Source: Siphonodentalium dalli (Eukaryota > Mollusca > Scaphopoda > Gadilida > Siphonodentaliidae). Taken from it: a DNA stretch of 64,000 bases. Numbering within the stretch: position 1 is the stretch's first letter; every line of letters begins with the position of its first letter. The DNA lies in assembly GCA_032622095.1 (NCBI GenBank), contig CP136066.1:50378911-50442910 (forward strand), written 5' to 3'. Shown here piece by piece: positions 43,276 through 57,114 of the stretch. The notes beneath the pieces are model-generated. The model saw only the letters and a program-made list of their open reading frames with translations. It was not told where the DNA came from and ran no database searches. The position numbers and the translations under genes are program-made.

Positions 43276-43327
43276 TTAAATCTGCAGAGTTTCCAATTGG
43301 TTCTAAATCACTGCAGTATTTGAAGTA

Positions 43328-43538
43328 CAGTAATGCCCTAAATAATCGACTCCTTAACCACAGAATTATGGGTTATTTTTCAGGATTTAGTCGGAAATAT
43401 GGCTTGTTGCCATTCATCGGAAAGCTCTCACCGAGCGCTTTCCGATGAATGGCAACAAGCTATATTTCCGACTAAATCCTGAAAAGTTACCCATAATTCT
43501 GCTGTGGTTAAGGAGTCGGATTATTTAGAGCATTACTG
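43328..43538. mobile_element. TA-flanked palindrome, copy 4
   Basis: Same family as 38450; TA on the left. One arm lacks a few bases (CCACAGAATT). Confidence 0.9.
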
Positions 43539-43756
43539 TGCCTGGTGAAGGGGTACAATTTTGGAACTTCAAGTTGTAATCATTTATGATATAGGTATAG
43601 CATATATCATTTGTAAATCAAGTCTAATATATCTTGATGAAACAGGCATTCTGATTGACCGAGAGTTCACCATCAATTCACCATCATCGGTTGCTAAAGC
43701 GTTTTACATTTGTTCATTTATTGAATTACAATGGGAAGAAACGTATCCTGTTTAAT

Positions 43757-43852
43757 TGAATTATCTGGGATTCGAGCATGAAAGCTATTTGTGAACTCTC
43801 CGACAAGCCGTCTCGTTCACAAATGTTTTTCATGCTCGAATCCCCGAAATAT
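43757..43852. repeat. Short inverted repeat
   Basis: GGGATTCGAGCATGAAAGC and its complement (CATGCTCGAATCCCC) around a short spacer. Confidence 0.7.
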
Positions 43853-44316
43853 CAATCTCTGTTAACAGAGTATGTTTATCTCCTAATTGGACGAGTTTTG
43901 ATTGAAAAACTACTACCTTCGATCCTATTCTAAACATTTGATTCGGGTTTATCGGACCTTTGTCTTGGTCCCGCAAAATGAGCAAAACAAACCACATCGA
44001 GTGATTGTAAATCACTAAATATACAATCACTAAATGGAGACGTACACTGCACACATATTATGAAACGTTCCAGTTTGTATATTTTAAAATGATCGTCGTC
44101 TTTCCATAGTATTCGCTCATGTGTTCCATGCTGGAAATATCCATGTAAATAATATATTATTTTTACTATCCACTAAGTTTACTCACTATGTTCTAATTGT
44201 CCACTATCACAATTAGTTATTAGATTTTGATGTTCAGTTTGATTCGAAACCAAGATGCTGATTCGATTTCAAAATTAGGTTCAACCTAAAATATGATTCA
44301 CATGGTGCTACCTTGG

Positions 44317-44667
44317 CTGAAGGGGTCACTCTCACCAAAAAAGTTGCTGAAGGGTACACAGTTTTTGAAAAAGTGCTGAAGAGTGCACAGGTTTTGAAAA
44401 TGTGCTGGAGGGTACACAGGTTTTAACATCTCGTTCTAAATGACGTTTAGTTTTCGTATCTGCCTTGATTTCTGTTAGAGATGAATTGTTTACGTTCAAA
44501 TGAACATTAAAATGAACTGAAAACAAACTCCTAATGGGCACCAGACTTTCAGAAACACAGTTTAAGTAACGGTGTTACTGCTGATCACAATCCCTGTGTA
44601 CCATTCAGCACATTTTCAAACCCTGTGTACCCTTAGTACTTTTTTTGGTGAGAGCGACCCCTTCAGC
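44317..44667. mobile_element. Inverted-repeat element with GGGGTCACTCTCACC ends
   Basis: Ends GCTGAAGGGGTCACTCTCACC and GGTGAGAGCGACCCCTTCAGC, each followed inward by short repeats of GTGCTGAAGGGTACACAGG. A related left end with different inner repeats is at about 52,560-52,680. Confidence 0.75.
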
Positions 44668-46029
44668 GCTACTCTGCCCATCAAGCAGCGACGTATTATA
44701 ATATTCCATTAGGTGTGGAAGGAGATCATGTCCAATGGTTGTTGGACTATAATCTGTTGATAAACGAAAAATGTATTAAAGTGATGTGAAACACTCCGGT
44801 AAGGTGATCAAATAGAAATGGAGAATAATCTTGCTCAAAGTAGTTATTTTTACGAATATTAATCCAAATTGACAACACACACCGTCAGTCTGATATATTA
44901 ATTAAATGCAATGACACTCGATGGTGAAATCATTTGTGTGTGTTTATCGTTGATAGTTGCGTCCCGAATCGAGATGTAAATATTTACAATTGAGCGTAGT
45001 TCAGATGATATTTTCTTTGGAGTGGTATGGTCGATTTCTTTGAAATTTTCAGCGATGTTAGTAGAATGCTACATTCCCCAGGCATAACGCCTGAGTACTA
45101 ACTTATCAGTTGCATGCTCCGAGCAAGTCCATAATATGTCTTTAATCGAGTCAGTATTATCTATTATTCCATAACGATGCTCAGAGTGTGCATTGATATG
45201 TATGAGTAGCAGCTTTGTTTAATACTGACTATAATGTTGCGTTTCAAGTCTCTCTGACGGCTTAAGAAATCTCTATGGAACATTGCACAGATTTGTTTGG
45301 AAACAGATCATAGCTGTCTCACGACTGGAGAATATTTTCCCGCCGTGGAGTATTATAGTCTGTGGGGTTCTTGACGGGCAAAGTTAGACCTAAAACCAGT
45401 TCTGATTAAAATCACACTCAAACGCGCCACATACTGAGTCTGACGAAATCCGCTATTTGTCGCATTACCATCACTATAAATAACTTCCACATAACACTGT
45501 GTGTAATTAGCCATGCAGCAGAAAAGTTCTTCCGCTAATTTAGCTATGGGGCGTGATTTACTAGAAACTTGCTTGCTGAAGGAATTCCCCATGTCTTGGG
45601 GATTCCATGTGACTATCGCCTGAGTGGTTGCATAACTTTACTGACAGATGTTGCGATTGGCTGGCACTGATTTAATACCTGGTGATAGTAACAGAAACCC
45701 CACCTAATTTTGTCAGACGCAGTACGTAGAGAATTCAAGTTTGATTTTTAACCTCAAAGAAGTCACTATCCTGGACCCCTGCATAAGTTGAGTAATATTT
45801 TAACGACCTTACAAAATCATATATATGCATTATATATTGGGACACACAGGGCGCTCAGCAGTCCTGGGGTGTTGCCCAAACAGTGCCTAGTTAAACGCAA
45901 GCTGAGGTAAAATACTTTTGCCTGGGCAATAATATTCAAAACCACGCCACAAATTCTTGTATGAGCTTTATTAAACTGAGGAATAATATTTATTGCTGTT
46001 TACTTTACAAATTATGTTCATTCTGTGAT
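44668..46029. other. No gene recognised
   Basis: Mixed AT-rich sequence. A 79-codon minus-strand frame at 45353-45592 starts MGNSFSKQ but has no other support. Confidence 0.45.
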
Positions 46030-46031
46030 TA

Positions 46032-46232
46032 CAGTAATGCCCTAAATAATCGACTCCTTAACCACAGCAGAATTATGGGTAACTTTTCAGGATTTAGTCG
46101 GAAATATGGCTTGTTGCCATTCTCACTGAGAGCTTTCCGATGAATGACAACAAGACATATTTCCGACTAAATCCTGAAAAGTTACCCATAATTCTGCTGT
46201 GGTTAAGGAGTCGATTATTTAGGGCATTACTG
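46032..46232. mobile_element. TA-flanked palindrome, copy 5
   Basis: Same family, TA on both sides, with a small deletion at the centre (left arm lacks ATCGGAAAGC). Confidence 0.9.
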
Positions 46233-47339
46233 TAGATCTCATTGATCCTAACAAAGTTAGAATTCTCAATGTTGTCATTCATTATAAATGTGAAAGTCTT
46301 GCCATCAAATAAGTTAAAGGTGTATTCAGGGATCCATGCCTCCAAATACAACAACAACAACAACTTTAATTATACATTCTAAATTAAAGAGGGCCATACC
46401 TAAATCCAGCCATTTATGGGGCCATCTCCTACTATACTCAACAGAAAATATCCAATTAAAGAATTACCAAGTGTCAAGAATGAGAGTTAACAAAACTTTT
46501 ATGCACACAGAAAAAACTATGTATAACAACCTGAAAATTATAACGAAAATGAATAAATAGCTCAAGCCATTAACTCATTTTGATTATATTAATTACCATG
46601 TTGTTTACATTGTTCATAGAGTGCATGAGTGCATATTGCACTCATCCCTGGCTAAAATTAATTCATTTGTTGCATATATTTTATTTAGTATAACATGAGA
46701 TAGCCCCATAAATTGTTTGATTTAGTGTACAGTACCCCAGTGTTTTGCTTCATTCCAAAAACCAAATGTTGCATATGAACTAGACGAAAAGGTGCCAAAG
46801 AATGTCATTTTGAGATTGAAATATTGACAAAATTGTGATTACTGTCCCTCTGAAACTTTGAAGTTATATGAAATAAATTAATAAAAATTAAATGTAAACA
46901 AGAGTGTCTTTTAGGAAGAAACTTCTTGTTCCAAACATATTATTTTATCGTCTGGAATCTTAATTAAATAACAAGTTAACTAGGAGTTATTAAATTAACC
47001 CGCAGTCCTGAATACATCTTTAATTGTTAGCTGAATGGATGTCAGTTCTAATTAAAATTAGACTCGAGAACAAGCTATGTGTAGTTTGTTTGAGAGTTTA
47101 GTTTTAATTAGAACTGAATGGATGTGTATTTCTCACCAGTATTTGATTGGATATGTTGGAGATTATTGTTCCTATATAGCAGATTGTTCTGAATAAATGA
47201 ATGTAACATGCATACTATTTTTTCTATCCCATTGGGCCACAGTCAAATACAATGTATATAAATAACCAAAATCTAAATTAAAAATGGATGTGCGACTTTA
47301 ATAGATGCAATACTATTGTTATAATGCTTCTCGGCGACA
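46233..47339. other. No gene; fragment of the GTACAGTACCCC family
   Basis: About 46,640-46,740 is homologous to 58,605-58,683 and carries the right-end sequence of the element at 22932-23514. Otherwise AT-rich. Confidence 0.5.
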
Positions 47340-47790
47340 AAGTGAGTTAAGGAATATTCACCATAATCCAAGATGGTGGCCAAAATGGAGACCCGAAATT
47401 TAAAAATCACTGAAAATTTATGATTTTCCCTTCAGTGAGCATTATTGTCACGGAAATTCCATCAATGCTAACTGAGTAGGGAATAATGAGGCGAATTACT
47501 TACATCTCATCTGACAAAACTTCCCCCAAATCCAAAATTGTGGACAGATTTTGAAAAATCACTGAAAATCACTGAAAATCCCTCATACATTGTATTCACA
47601 TCACTGTGACATCAGTGGGCGTTATTGTCATGACAACTCAATCCATGCTTACAGTTGAGTTGGGAATACAGAGGCGAAGTAATGACCTTACATCTCAACC
47701 AAGAAATTGTTTCCCAAACCCAACATGGTAGATAAAACGGTGAATGAAATTTGAAAACATGCCTATATGTTTTTATACGCCTTTTTTGAA
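47340..47790. repeat. Diverged tandem of a CAAGATGGTGGCC-containing unit
   Basis: Two or three imperfect units with AAAATCACTGAAAAT, ATTATTGTCAYGRMAAYTC and TTACATCTCA in the same order. Related sequence lies near 13,420-13,800. Confidence 0.6.
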
Positions 47791-47819
47791 AAAAGGTCGT
47801 ATTATGTAACCAGTCTGTC

Positions 47820-48530
47820 CGCCGTCTGTCTGTCTGTCCGTCTGTCTGTCCGTCCGTTAACATTTTTGGTTTCCGATCGATAACTCCAGTTTGGATAATT
47901 TGATCTGAACCAAAGTTGGTATGTGTATTTCCCAGCTAAAGATACAGGCCAAGTTCGAATATTGGTTCCGTCCAATTATTTTTACATGAGTTACGGCCCT
48001 TTTTCGACTTAGAATTTGACCGTCTGTTAATATTTTTGGTTTCCGACCGATAACTCCAGTTTGGATTATTTGATCTGGACCAAAGTTGGTATGTGTATTT
48101 CCCAGCTAAGACTACAGGCCATGTTCGAATATGGGTTCCGTCCAATTATTTTTACATGAGTTACGGCCCTTTTTCGACTTAGAATTTGACCATCTGTTAA
48201 CATTTTTGGTTTCCGGTCAATAACTCCAGTTTGGATTATTTTATCTGAACCAAAGTTGGTATGTGTATTTCCCAGCTAACGATACAGGCCAAGTTCGAGT
48301 ATGGGTTCCGTCCAGTTATTTTAGTGTGAGTTACAGCCCTTTTTCGACTTAGAATTTGACCAATTTGATAACATTTCGGTTTCCGACCGCTAACTCCAGT
48401 TTTGATTATTTGATCTGAACCAAAGCTGGTATGTGTATTTCCCGGCTAAAACTACAGGCCAAGTTCGAATATAGGTTCTGTCTAATTATTTTCACATGAG
48501 TTACAGCCATTTTTCGAGTTAGAATTTGAC
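47820..48530. repeat. 170-bp tandem repeat, four copies, preceded by TCTG microsatellite
   Basis: GGTTTCCGA at 47868, 48038, 48208 and 48378 gives a period of 170. Each unit has TAACTCCAGTTTGGAT, GTATGTGTATTTCCC and GAGTTACRGCC. A TCTG/TCCG run precedes it. A related unit lies at 63700-64000. Confidence 0.9.
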
Positions 48531-50945
48531 CGCATTTTGGCATTGAAATTAGGGGTATATCAGATATTCTTCAAATGTAAGCCCAAAGTATTATTTTATT
48601 TTGCAGTAGTACAATTCGAAATAGCTAAAGGGCGTATTTTGCCACGCCCTAGCGATGCTCTTGTTTATTTTCTGATAATGGGCCTTAATATTATGCGAGT
48701 TCTACCCACATTGACATGTGGGTATGGAACATTGGTACGACGTATTCATTTGAATTTGGCAATTGATACTCACAGCCAAGATGGTGGCCAGATATTGAAA
48801 AGTCAATATTTTCACATATTAATGTTCACTTGATGTGTCATAATATTGAGATGTATAGACGTCTTAAAATGCATAACATATCTAGTAGCCATTTCGAAAT
48901 CCAATCACCAGTAAGCTCAGATAATGGCCGTAACCGTAATGTGCCGCATAGTCATGTTATGACTAGCAAGATTCAGGGAGAGAGAGAGAGAGAGATGGTT
49001 TCCTCTAATCATAACGTTGGATACAATTCATGTTCTGGTATCTGTCTTATTTGTTTTGCAATCTTCCCGTATGGCTGCATGTGGTATAATTCATCTGCTA
49101 AATGTGACCATCTTGAACTGGAAAGGCAATGGTCGATTAGTATACAAGCTTTCAGATGGTCATCTCTATATTATCTACGTCTTTCTCAAACCGTATGTGG
49201 CTAACCACGTGTACGAATAGTGATCTTCCAAGTACAAAGATAACCACTTCTCAATAGATGGTTCGTCAATTCACAAACTCTGCTAACGATTTTGCTCCAA
49301 AATCGATAGATTCGTTATTTGTTTTGCAATCTTCCCCCATGGCAGCATGTGGTATATGTAGGATTTTCCAATTCGTATCTCTGTTGATGCAATGTTCGAT
49401 TAAACTGCAATGTCAACTATTTGGCAACGCCCTGGTTCGACCATGACAATGACGATTGTGCGACTGATTGAACGGCACGTAATTTTCATTTGTAAGATGT
49501 ACATGTATCTGACACTGATCGGGCAGCTTAGTTCTGCGCGTAAGCCCATGCTAGATCAATAATTTTAGGCACTGTGTACTCGTTGTTATGAGCAGATCCT
49601 GGATTCAATAATGTGTATAGACTGATCCCCACCAGGTCACGTGATGCCAAATCACCTAGGAGATGTCCACCTGTCGCTAACCGAACATTCTGACATTTGA
49701 ACATGACCAATTAAATGTCCAGCATACCTGAACATCTTCCCTCTTAGTGAAACCAGTGGTTTTGTAATATTTGGAAAGTTGACTTGTTCTTTCGAAAATG
49801 TCGTCACTCACCATTGCATGAGTTATAAGCTATATTTGTGAAAATACTTGGAAAGATGGGGTGGGCATGGGTGTCTGAAACTGAAAATAATGAGCAACAA
49901 TTAAGTTATATGGGAGACAATTGTGTGCATACCTCTCAGTTTCAGGGAATGTGTGACCAAACATCTGTTCATTTAATTTTTTTATTAAATATATACGTGA
50001 TATGGAATTTCATCTGTACACAGTATACGATTCTGCATTATATTTTATTTTCCTCACCTGGCTCCAAATAAAGAATCTTATAATCTCGTATTTGTAAACT
50101 CTCGCGATTGACGTGCCATGAAACTGCCATATTAGTCCCATGCATAATTATGTTAGACAAAATAACAACGTGTGACTCATATGTGAATGTCTATATATAG
50201 CGAGCATGACTAGCTTTCATTAGAAAACGACTTCTCATTAACACAGGTGAATACAATTTCAATTGCTGGCCGCATAATCGTCTTTGTCACAGTCGCATAC
50301 TCGGTGTCAATTGAGTGTGATGGTACCCCTCCCAAGTATTGATATCAAGCGATCAATCACACAATTGAGGTGAACATTAGTTGTGAAAAATCATCCACCT
50401 TATATGGCTATGTTAATATTTGGTTTCCACTCAATGTTTAATAGGACATTATATAGATTTTCTCAACCGTGAAGACGAATTTCACATACATGTAGTGTTG
50501 TCTGTAAAACCTAAACAACGGGTCTATTTATGTCAATGATACTGTATTGTTGTGCTAACCATATATAGTGCTGAACTCTTTACAGATTATTGAACGGAAG
50601 ATCGCCGTACCTAATAGTAATATAATATAGTTATGCCATGCCTGTCCGTATTTCGAGAAATATTCATTTCTCTATATGTTTTCTGGTTTCTTCCGCATCA
50701 GTTTGGTCGCTGAATCGTTAAAATGCCGTTGCACCGTTGTCAAGCCACTGAATCGTGAAATTGGTCGCCGAATCGACAAAACGATTGTGGCGTGTGATAT
50801 ATGTATGGGTGGAGTTATAAATAACAATAACACCCAATGAATCCAAACAGACATTATGTACATGTATACAATTATTAGCGTCGATTAGGCGTTGACCGGA
50901 TAAGTGAGATTACTGAGTCGCGTCGCCATATTGGATTCATCCAAC
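48531..50945. other. No gene recognised
   Basis: Short duplicate of TTATTTGTTTTGCAATCTTCCC near 49,050 and 49,315, and a GA run near 48,983. No exon-like frame found. Confidence 0.45.
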
Positions 50946-50947
50946 CC

Positions 50948-51143
50948 CCATTCCGCGGTTTAAGTGCTACAGGTCAAAGTTCTGGAGGTGCATTCCATAT
51001 ATGGAACTTTTGAATACTCTTGATTCCATATTTGCAGCTTTTGAATATTCATGAATTCCATATATGGAATCATGAATATTCAAATATTCCATATATGGAA
51101 TGCACCTCCAGAACTTTGACATGTAGCACTTAAACCGTGGAAT
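50948..51143. repeat. Long inverted repeat, about 195 bp
   Basis: Left end ATTCCGCGGTTTAAGTGCTA, right end TAGCACTTAAACCGTGGAAT; centre rich in ATTCCATATATGGAAT. Nearly palindromic, so a MITE is likely, but no target duplication is evident. Confidence 0.8.
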
Positions 51144-54045
51144 GGCGGGGGCTGGGTGAAACAATATGGCCGCGATTCAGTGACAGGACTTATTATACCA
51201 GCATTATTTGAAGAAGAAAAAAATGTTTTATCGGGCAAAAATAGCTGTTCAGGAATGCATGTCGATTTAAGGAATTTTAGGCCATATGGTCTCATTGTGT
51301 GCGCAAATGACTCTTCTATAAGATATATGTATAAAATTGCGCCAAGATGACCATGTTTTCACACAGAGACAAACGATGAGTAGTGAGATATCGAACATTT
51401 AAAGATGCATAATCCGAATTAAAGCTCGCAAATTACTATTTCCATGGCTTCGGAGATAAAATATATCTGATTCGAGTCGAGGAACCTACCCACCAGAGCT
51501 CAGAGTGATCAGATATCGGTGTTTGAAATCTATTAATTTTCACCACCGATAATTTTAGGTGACCCAGTAAACAGACGACAAGAAGACGGTCTCGGACCAA
51601 ATTGCGGATGAAGATAGATAACTCTAAAATCAAGTGGCTTTTTTGTGTCAGATATTTGACAAACCGGCAAAATTTCGTAGAACAAAATGTTGATAAATAA
51701 CAGGTTTTAGGCAATTTTATGCTATAGTTGACTATGGTTATCATTATTTTTGGGCAATTCTGATAACTGAAGTGGTATTTCAAAAAATGGTGTTGTTGTT
51801 TTTGGAATCTGATGATATGGGGACCATCGAATCGGATGGAGTAGCTTTAAGATAATTATTTCGAATTTCGCGCGCACCTGCGGGGAACTTCCTTCAATTA
51901 ATGACGTCACACTTCCGCTGAATTGTAGCCAGAACGAGGGCGTGCCAGAGTTTCCCAAAATATCCTTTGCACGAAGTTGCAGGTCGAAAAACAAGAACCG
52001 TCGGCTTGGCTCACATGGCAGCCCATTAACAATTGGGCTTATGCATTCATAATCTGGTAATTATGAATATAACATCATATTTCCAAACGTTTATCTCGCC
52101 GTACGCTATTTTCTAACAGGTGTTTTTCAACACGAACACACATAATGACACGAAAACTGAATCACGGATGAATTCACTTCCCTATTTTGGTCATGAATGG
52201 TCCCGTATTTATTTTAGTGCGGAGGGTGTATGAGCTATTGTATTTTTCGCGAATGGGGGAATCATTGAATCTGGTGTTATATGACTATTTTCCTTATCTT
52301 GATTACTTGAAAATTAATACTAAAATTATTATCACAAAAATGAGATTATATGATGAAACTAACTTCACTGACTAAGGGTAGACAGTGGTGTCCACAGAAT
52401 TTGGAAATTCTTATTAAAATATGCCAATAAATACACATACGATCACTATAAAATTAATTTAGACAAGTATGGAAAGCTCCTGTGTCAGTTGATGAGTCGC
52501 CAATCGAGATTGTAACGTCATGACCAACCTGTGCTTCAAATTATAACCTCAACATTACTCGGGCTGAATAGGTCACTCTCACCGGTTTTCTGTGATAAAG
52601 TTACCCAGGTTCCTGAAATTGTGATAAAGTTACCCAGGTTGGAGAGGCCGGATTTTGATAAAGTTACCCAGGTTAATAACGTTTCATGTTTAGCATTAAA
52701 TTATCCATTTTTGAGATCAAAATGACGAACTATAGTACTAAAATGTCTTTAATGGATGCTTAATAAGGGTTATTACTTGCCAAAACTGAACAGTATTTCC
52801 CTCTGTCTCTTTTAAATCAAGTACATATTGTGAGATTTGCTTAACTGGGTTGGTGTGTCGTCAGATTTCAAATTCGGTGTTGTTGGGAATTTAACGGTAT
52901 TAATGCACAGGCCTTCTAAACAGTGACTGAGATCTTGATAAATAGAAATATAATGCACCTACATGTATTCTCTATCTAATATTAAGAAAGAGACAGGTGT
53001 GCATAAGAAAGTTTGTTAATTTACAAATATCGACCCAATATTTTTCAAAGTGTTCAAAACTTTTCAAATATCATATTTTACCACTATATTATAATCCAAC
53101 ATGTGCTTCTAATTACGAGAAACACGAATCCGCTGTCAAAACTGTCGTATGACGCCCTCTTCTTGAATTATCCGGCATTTTAGATGGTATATGAAATGTT
53201 GGGTCTCATTAAAGGAATACCGGCGAAGGCCGTCGGTGACCGACGGAGTCCCGTAGGTGAAAAACAAAATGAGTTCTTTGTTATTAATGACACAAAAAAT
53301 AAACAACTCCGGCTAAACTAAAGCAGGGTGAGTATGTCGACGACTGGATATTTGAAATCCAGCATAATTTTTTTTTTTTAAGCCGCTTGTCTGCGTTGGA
53401 CTTCAACAGTCTTCGTCGGACTTCTTTTGAGCGACCGTTTCAATTTCAAATTCATTTATCACGGGATTCTATTGTGGTCCGATGGAAATACAAAATGGCT
53501 AAAAAAACAAGTGACATTTGTTGAATAATAGACATGATACAGGTGAGATACATTGATTCTGCCAACGGCATACGTTTCTTAAAAAATAGAGGCACCAGTT
53601 GCTGTAAAAACATCGCAGTTTAATGGTAAATTGTATTATAAAATCGACTTTAACCTATTTTTTTTATCGACAATGACGACATGACCAAATTTCGGACAGA
53701 ATTTTATATGCATACCTGGTCCATTTATTAAAGGTAAGTGGACTTATTACTTCAAAAATCTATAATATCACTCAATTATCACTGTTTAAACTTTAGAAGG
53801 CCTGTGATTAATGTCGCAAAAAAACTGCAAATCATTTGGGATTTTCATTGTTACTTTGAAGAGAGATTTCTAATTAATCAAGCGGTTGAAATAATTTTAC
53901 AATTGGTACATTTTTTATGCTGAAATAGGGCTTGAAACTAGTCCTGGTATCGGGAATTTGGTTGACTCGGAATTAGCCAGCTTTCAAAGTTTCCACATTG
54001 GTCTATATTATTAATAAAATTATGATATTATACATTTATTACATT
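51144..54045. other. No gene; dispersed repeats
   Basis: Includes 51,580-51,850, the inverted partner of cornichon intron 4 sequence, and three copies of GATAAAGTTACCCAGGTT at about 52,590-52,680. No coding region supported. Confidence 0.5.
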
Positions 54046-54047
54046 GT

Positions 54048-54170
54048 TTCAAGGTTGACATGAGGATTTATCAACCCGAGCAAATTAATATTCACCCAGG
54101 CCTTAGGCTGAGGTGAATATTAACTTCCAAGGGTTGATAAATCATCATGTCAACCTCGAAACAATGCATT
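54048..54170. repeat. Inverted repeat
   Basis: GTTTCAAGGTTGACATGAGG and TTTATCAACCC on the left, GGGTTGATAAATC and CATGTCAACCTCGAAAC on the right, centre CCTTAGGCTGAGG. Confidence 0.8.
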
Positions 54171-54739
54171 ACTGTTTTATTATATGATCTACCAATGTTA
54201 TCAAGCCACATTAGGCCTGAAACACATCATCCCTGTGTATACATGTATCGGTACATGTGCATGGATCCATCAAATGCAAAACAATGTACATGTAGATACT
54301 TTATCATTGGAAAAACCCAGGGATTTACAATTCATATTAATAAATCATGACGTCGCATGATTTGTTATTACCCCTTCTTGCCTATTTTGGTCCTTAGTGA
54401 CCAAAAGCAAGATTTGGTCACTAAGGACGTACCATATATTATAGCACAATCAGTTGATTTATCAACTTCTTTTCCATGTGATTTAGTATGGGACTTTTAG
54501 AATAAAGTTTATGATCATATAACAGCCTTCATAATTGGCTACGGCAATCAGCATTGCTGAAGCAATTTGCTGATGCAAACTGGGCCACGGCATACTGTTG
54601 CTGTAGCGGATTGCTGAAGCCAAACAATCTAAATTAAGAGGGCTGATATAATAAGCGTATTTATCGGTTAATTTTCAAAGTTGAGAACCATTTCAAACAA
54701 CATGTGATATACATGTAACAAGTAACAGATTAACAGAAA

Positions 54740-55050
54740 TTGTAAAGATGTAGAATATCAAATTATTTGATTTATTACTGCGGAAGGATGTGATGTACCA
54801 TATGGTACATTACCACTTCCGCAGTTGACCAATGCCCAGCATGAGTATGGCGTTTATACAGGGCATGAGACTGTAAAGGAGTTGTCCGGCACTAACAGGT
54901 GACCAAAAACCATCTGGGATAGCATAAGAAAACAGTCCTAAGACCATTTATTTCCATTATGGTCCCCAATGGATTCAAGCCACATGAGAGATCGGAACAC
55001 ATCCATACGCTTCCTACCATCACAAACCACTGGATTAAAAAATATATTAT
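54740..55050. repeat. Dispersed repeat, partner of 18280-18610 (inverted)
   Basis: Reverse-complement match to 18280-18610; central hairpin CTGCGGAAG to CTTCCGCAG with GTACCATATGGTAC between. Confidence 0.8.
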
Positions 55051-55228
55051 GTTTTATTTAACAAAATGAAATGCATACTGTCAGTTGAAATTGAAGTCAA
55101 GATAGGTGACAGTGAGCTAAACAGCAAGTATCTTGGATTTCAAAATTGAATCCATTGGCGCGGGCTACAGGCCATACTGTTTGTATGATCATCATAAAAT
55201 TTGTCATGAATGTTGACATTTACATGTA

Positions 55229-55640
55229 GATGGGAACGAGTCATTTTAGGATCAATTGGCCAAAATACATGGCCGCTGGTGGCCATCTTGGATTTTACTC
55301 TTTGCGTCACGAAATCCTTTGACACATCCTACAGACCAGATCCCTGATCCGATCATCACCAAACTTCATATGGATCATCGGGTGACCTCTAGATGGGAAC
55401 GAGTCATTTTGGGGTCATTCGGCAAAAAAACATGGCCGCCGTTGGCCATTTTAGAATTTACTCTTTGCATCACTAAATCCTTTGGCACACCCTACAGACC
55501 ACATCCCTGATCCGATCATTATGAAACTTGTCATGAATGTCGATATTGACATGTAGATGGGAACGAGTCATTTTGGGGGTCATTCAGTCAAAAAACATGG
55601 TCGCCGGCAGCCATCTTGGATTTCAAAATTGAATGAAGGA
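55229..55640. repeat. 163-bp tandem repeat, about 2.5 copies
   Basis: GATGGGAACGAGTCATTTT begins at 55229, 55392 and 55556. Units contain ACATGGCCGCYGKTGGCCAT and TGATCCGATCAT. Confidence 0.9.
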
Positions 55641-55798
55641 GGTTCTACTTCCACCAATATTTATTTTTTGGTCTCTCTTCACATTTACATCTTGTCTTAC
55701 TTAGACATTTCAATTAGCACCTTTCCTAATTCATCCATTTATTGTCAACCATTAAATTATTCCCCTACCTAAGTTGAGCTACAGTGTCATTGACACTT

Positions 55799-55910
55799 TC
55801 ATTCAGGATTTAGTTGGAAATATGGCAACAAGTCATATTTCGGACTAAATCCTGAAAAGTTACCCATAATTCTGCTGTGGTTAAGGAGTCGATTACTTAG
55901 GGCATTACTG
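55799..55910. mobile_element. TA-flanked palindrome, copy 6 (right half)
   Basis: Only the central part and the right arm of the 38450 family remain, ending GGCATTACTG then TA. Confidence 0.85.
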
Positions 55911-56318
55911 TAGTTTCTCCAGGCAATCCCTGCAGTATGACATCACCGCGAACAATTCGCATTAAAATAGTTTTTTATTTGACGGTTATCTCCTTTCGGA
56001 TATCTCCTAACTGTTGAAACTTGGAAATACTTAATTCTATTCTCTTTGCTAGGTACTATTGGTATTAAAATTCTGGATTCTTCATATGCATTTTAGTGTT
56101 TAATTAGTTGTCATAATCTCTAAATTTGTAAATGCGGCATGAATTTGCAATGTGTCAGATAGATATAGTACTTATAGGAATTCCTGATTGGCTTCATCGT
56201 TTTACCATGGAATGATTTTGATTAGTTAATATTGACGTAAAGACATTTTGGAAGTAATGGGATTCCCTGCTATTTACATGTAATTCAGACTACATGTAGC
56301 TTGTTCAATAGTCTGGCT
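55911..56318. other. No gene recognised
   Basis: AT-rich spacer. Confidence 0.4.
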
Positions 56319-56322
56319 TTAA

Positions 56323-56514
56323 CCCTTTGAGTGCCAGGGGCCGATCTCATCGGCCCTAAATCTACAAAATAAGTCTGTTAAAGAATATAAGAATAAATTA
56401 TTAAAATTGTAAAAAATTGTAAAAAAAAATATATGGTCGACTCGCATATATAAGAGAATGCATTGGCACAGGGTATATGGGTTGATACAAAAATCGGACC
56501 TGGCACTCAAAGGG
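56323..56514. mobile_element. TTAA-flanked CCCTTTGAGTGCC element, copy 1
   Basis: TTAA at 56319-56322 and 56515-56518. Ends CCCTTTGAGTGCCAGGGGCC and GGACCTGGCACTCAAAGGG. Interior has half of the TATATAAGAGAATGCATTGG hairpin. Confidence 0.85.
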
Positions 56515-56518
56515 TTAA

Positions 56519-57110
56519 TAAGACACCATTGGATCAGGAGGCAGGAGCCAATGCTAATGACCCATGTGCAACATTGTGCGCACGTTACAGAACCCTACCA
56601 TGGTGAGGAAGTCATCCATGGTAAATGGCCAATTACCAGGTGATATTTGAGTCATCGTACTCACAGGATCACAGTGAAATAAGGCATTATTATGAGCATT
56701 TACTATGCTATCAGGTTATTGACATTAATTTTGAGTCGTAATTACAAAATATGCCATTTGAAATTTTGAACATGTGGATGTCAGGTTGAGAAATGCCACC
56801 TATTGCAGACCCGATTGAAGTCAACATGACGAAATATCATAAAAATGTTTAGAATAAGAGGAAAGCTGCCAATACTCCAATTATGAATATAGGTGAACAG
56901 ACTTATTGTTGTACCGCCATTACACATTCGAAGATGAGTTCTCAGTAATATAATTATATATGAATATTCCGAAGGGCAAGGGCATTCTCCAATATGATAT
57001 CACTGTGTGAATCAGAGCCTACATTTGGCAGAAAGTAGCGTGGAGTCTGATTAGCTCTATTTATAACACCATTTTGAACACAAGTTTTATTGAGATAGCG
57101 TTACTCTCCA
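56519..57110. other. No gene recognised
   Basis: Spacer between TTAA elements; nothing readable. Confidence 0.4.
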
Positions 57111-57114
57111 TTAA

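Noticed and set aside
45353-45592. Minus-strand frame starting MGNSFSKQ, resembling a myristoylation signal
   Set aside because: Single short frame with no conserved domain, splice sites or neighbours; chance is sufficient.
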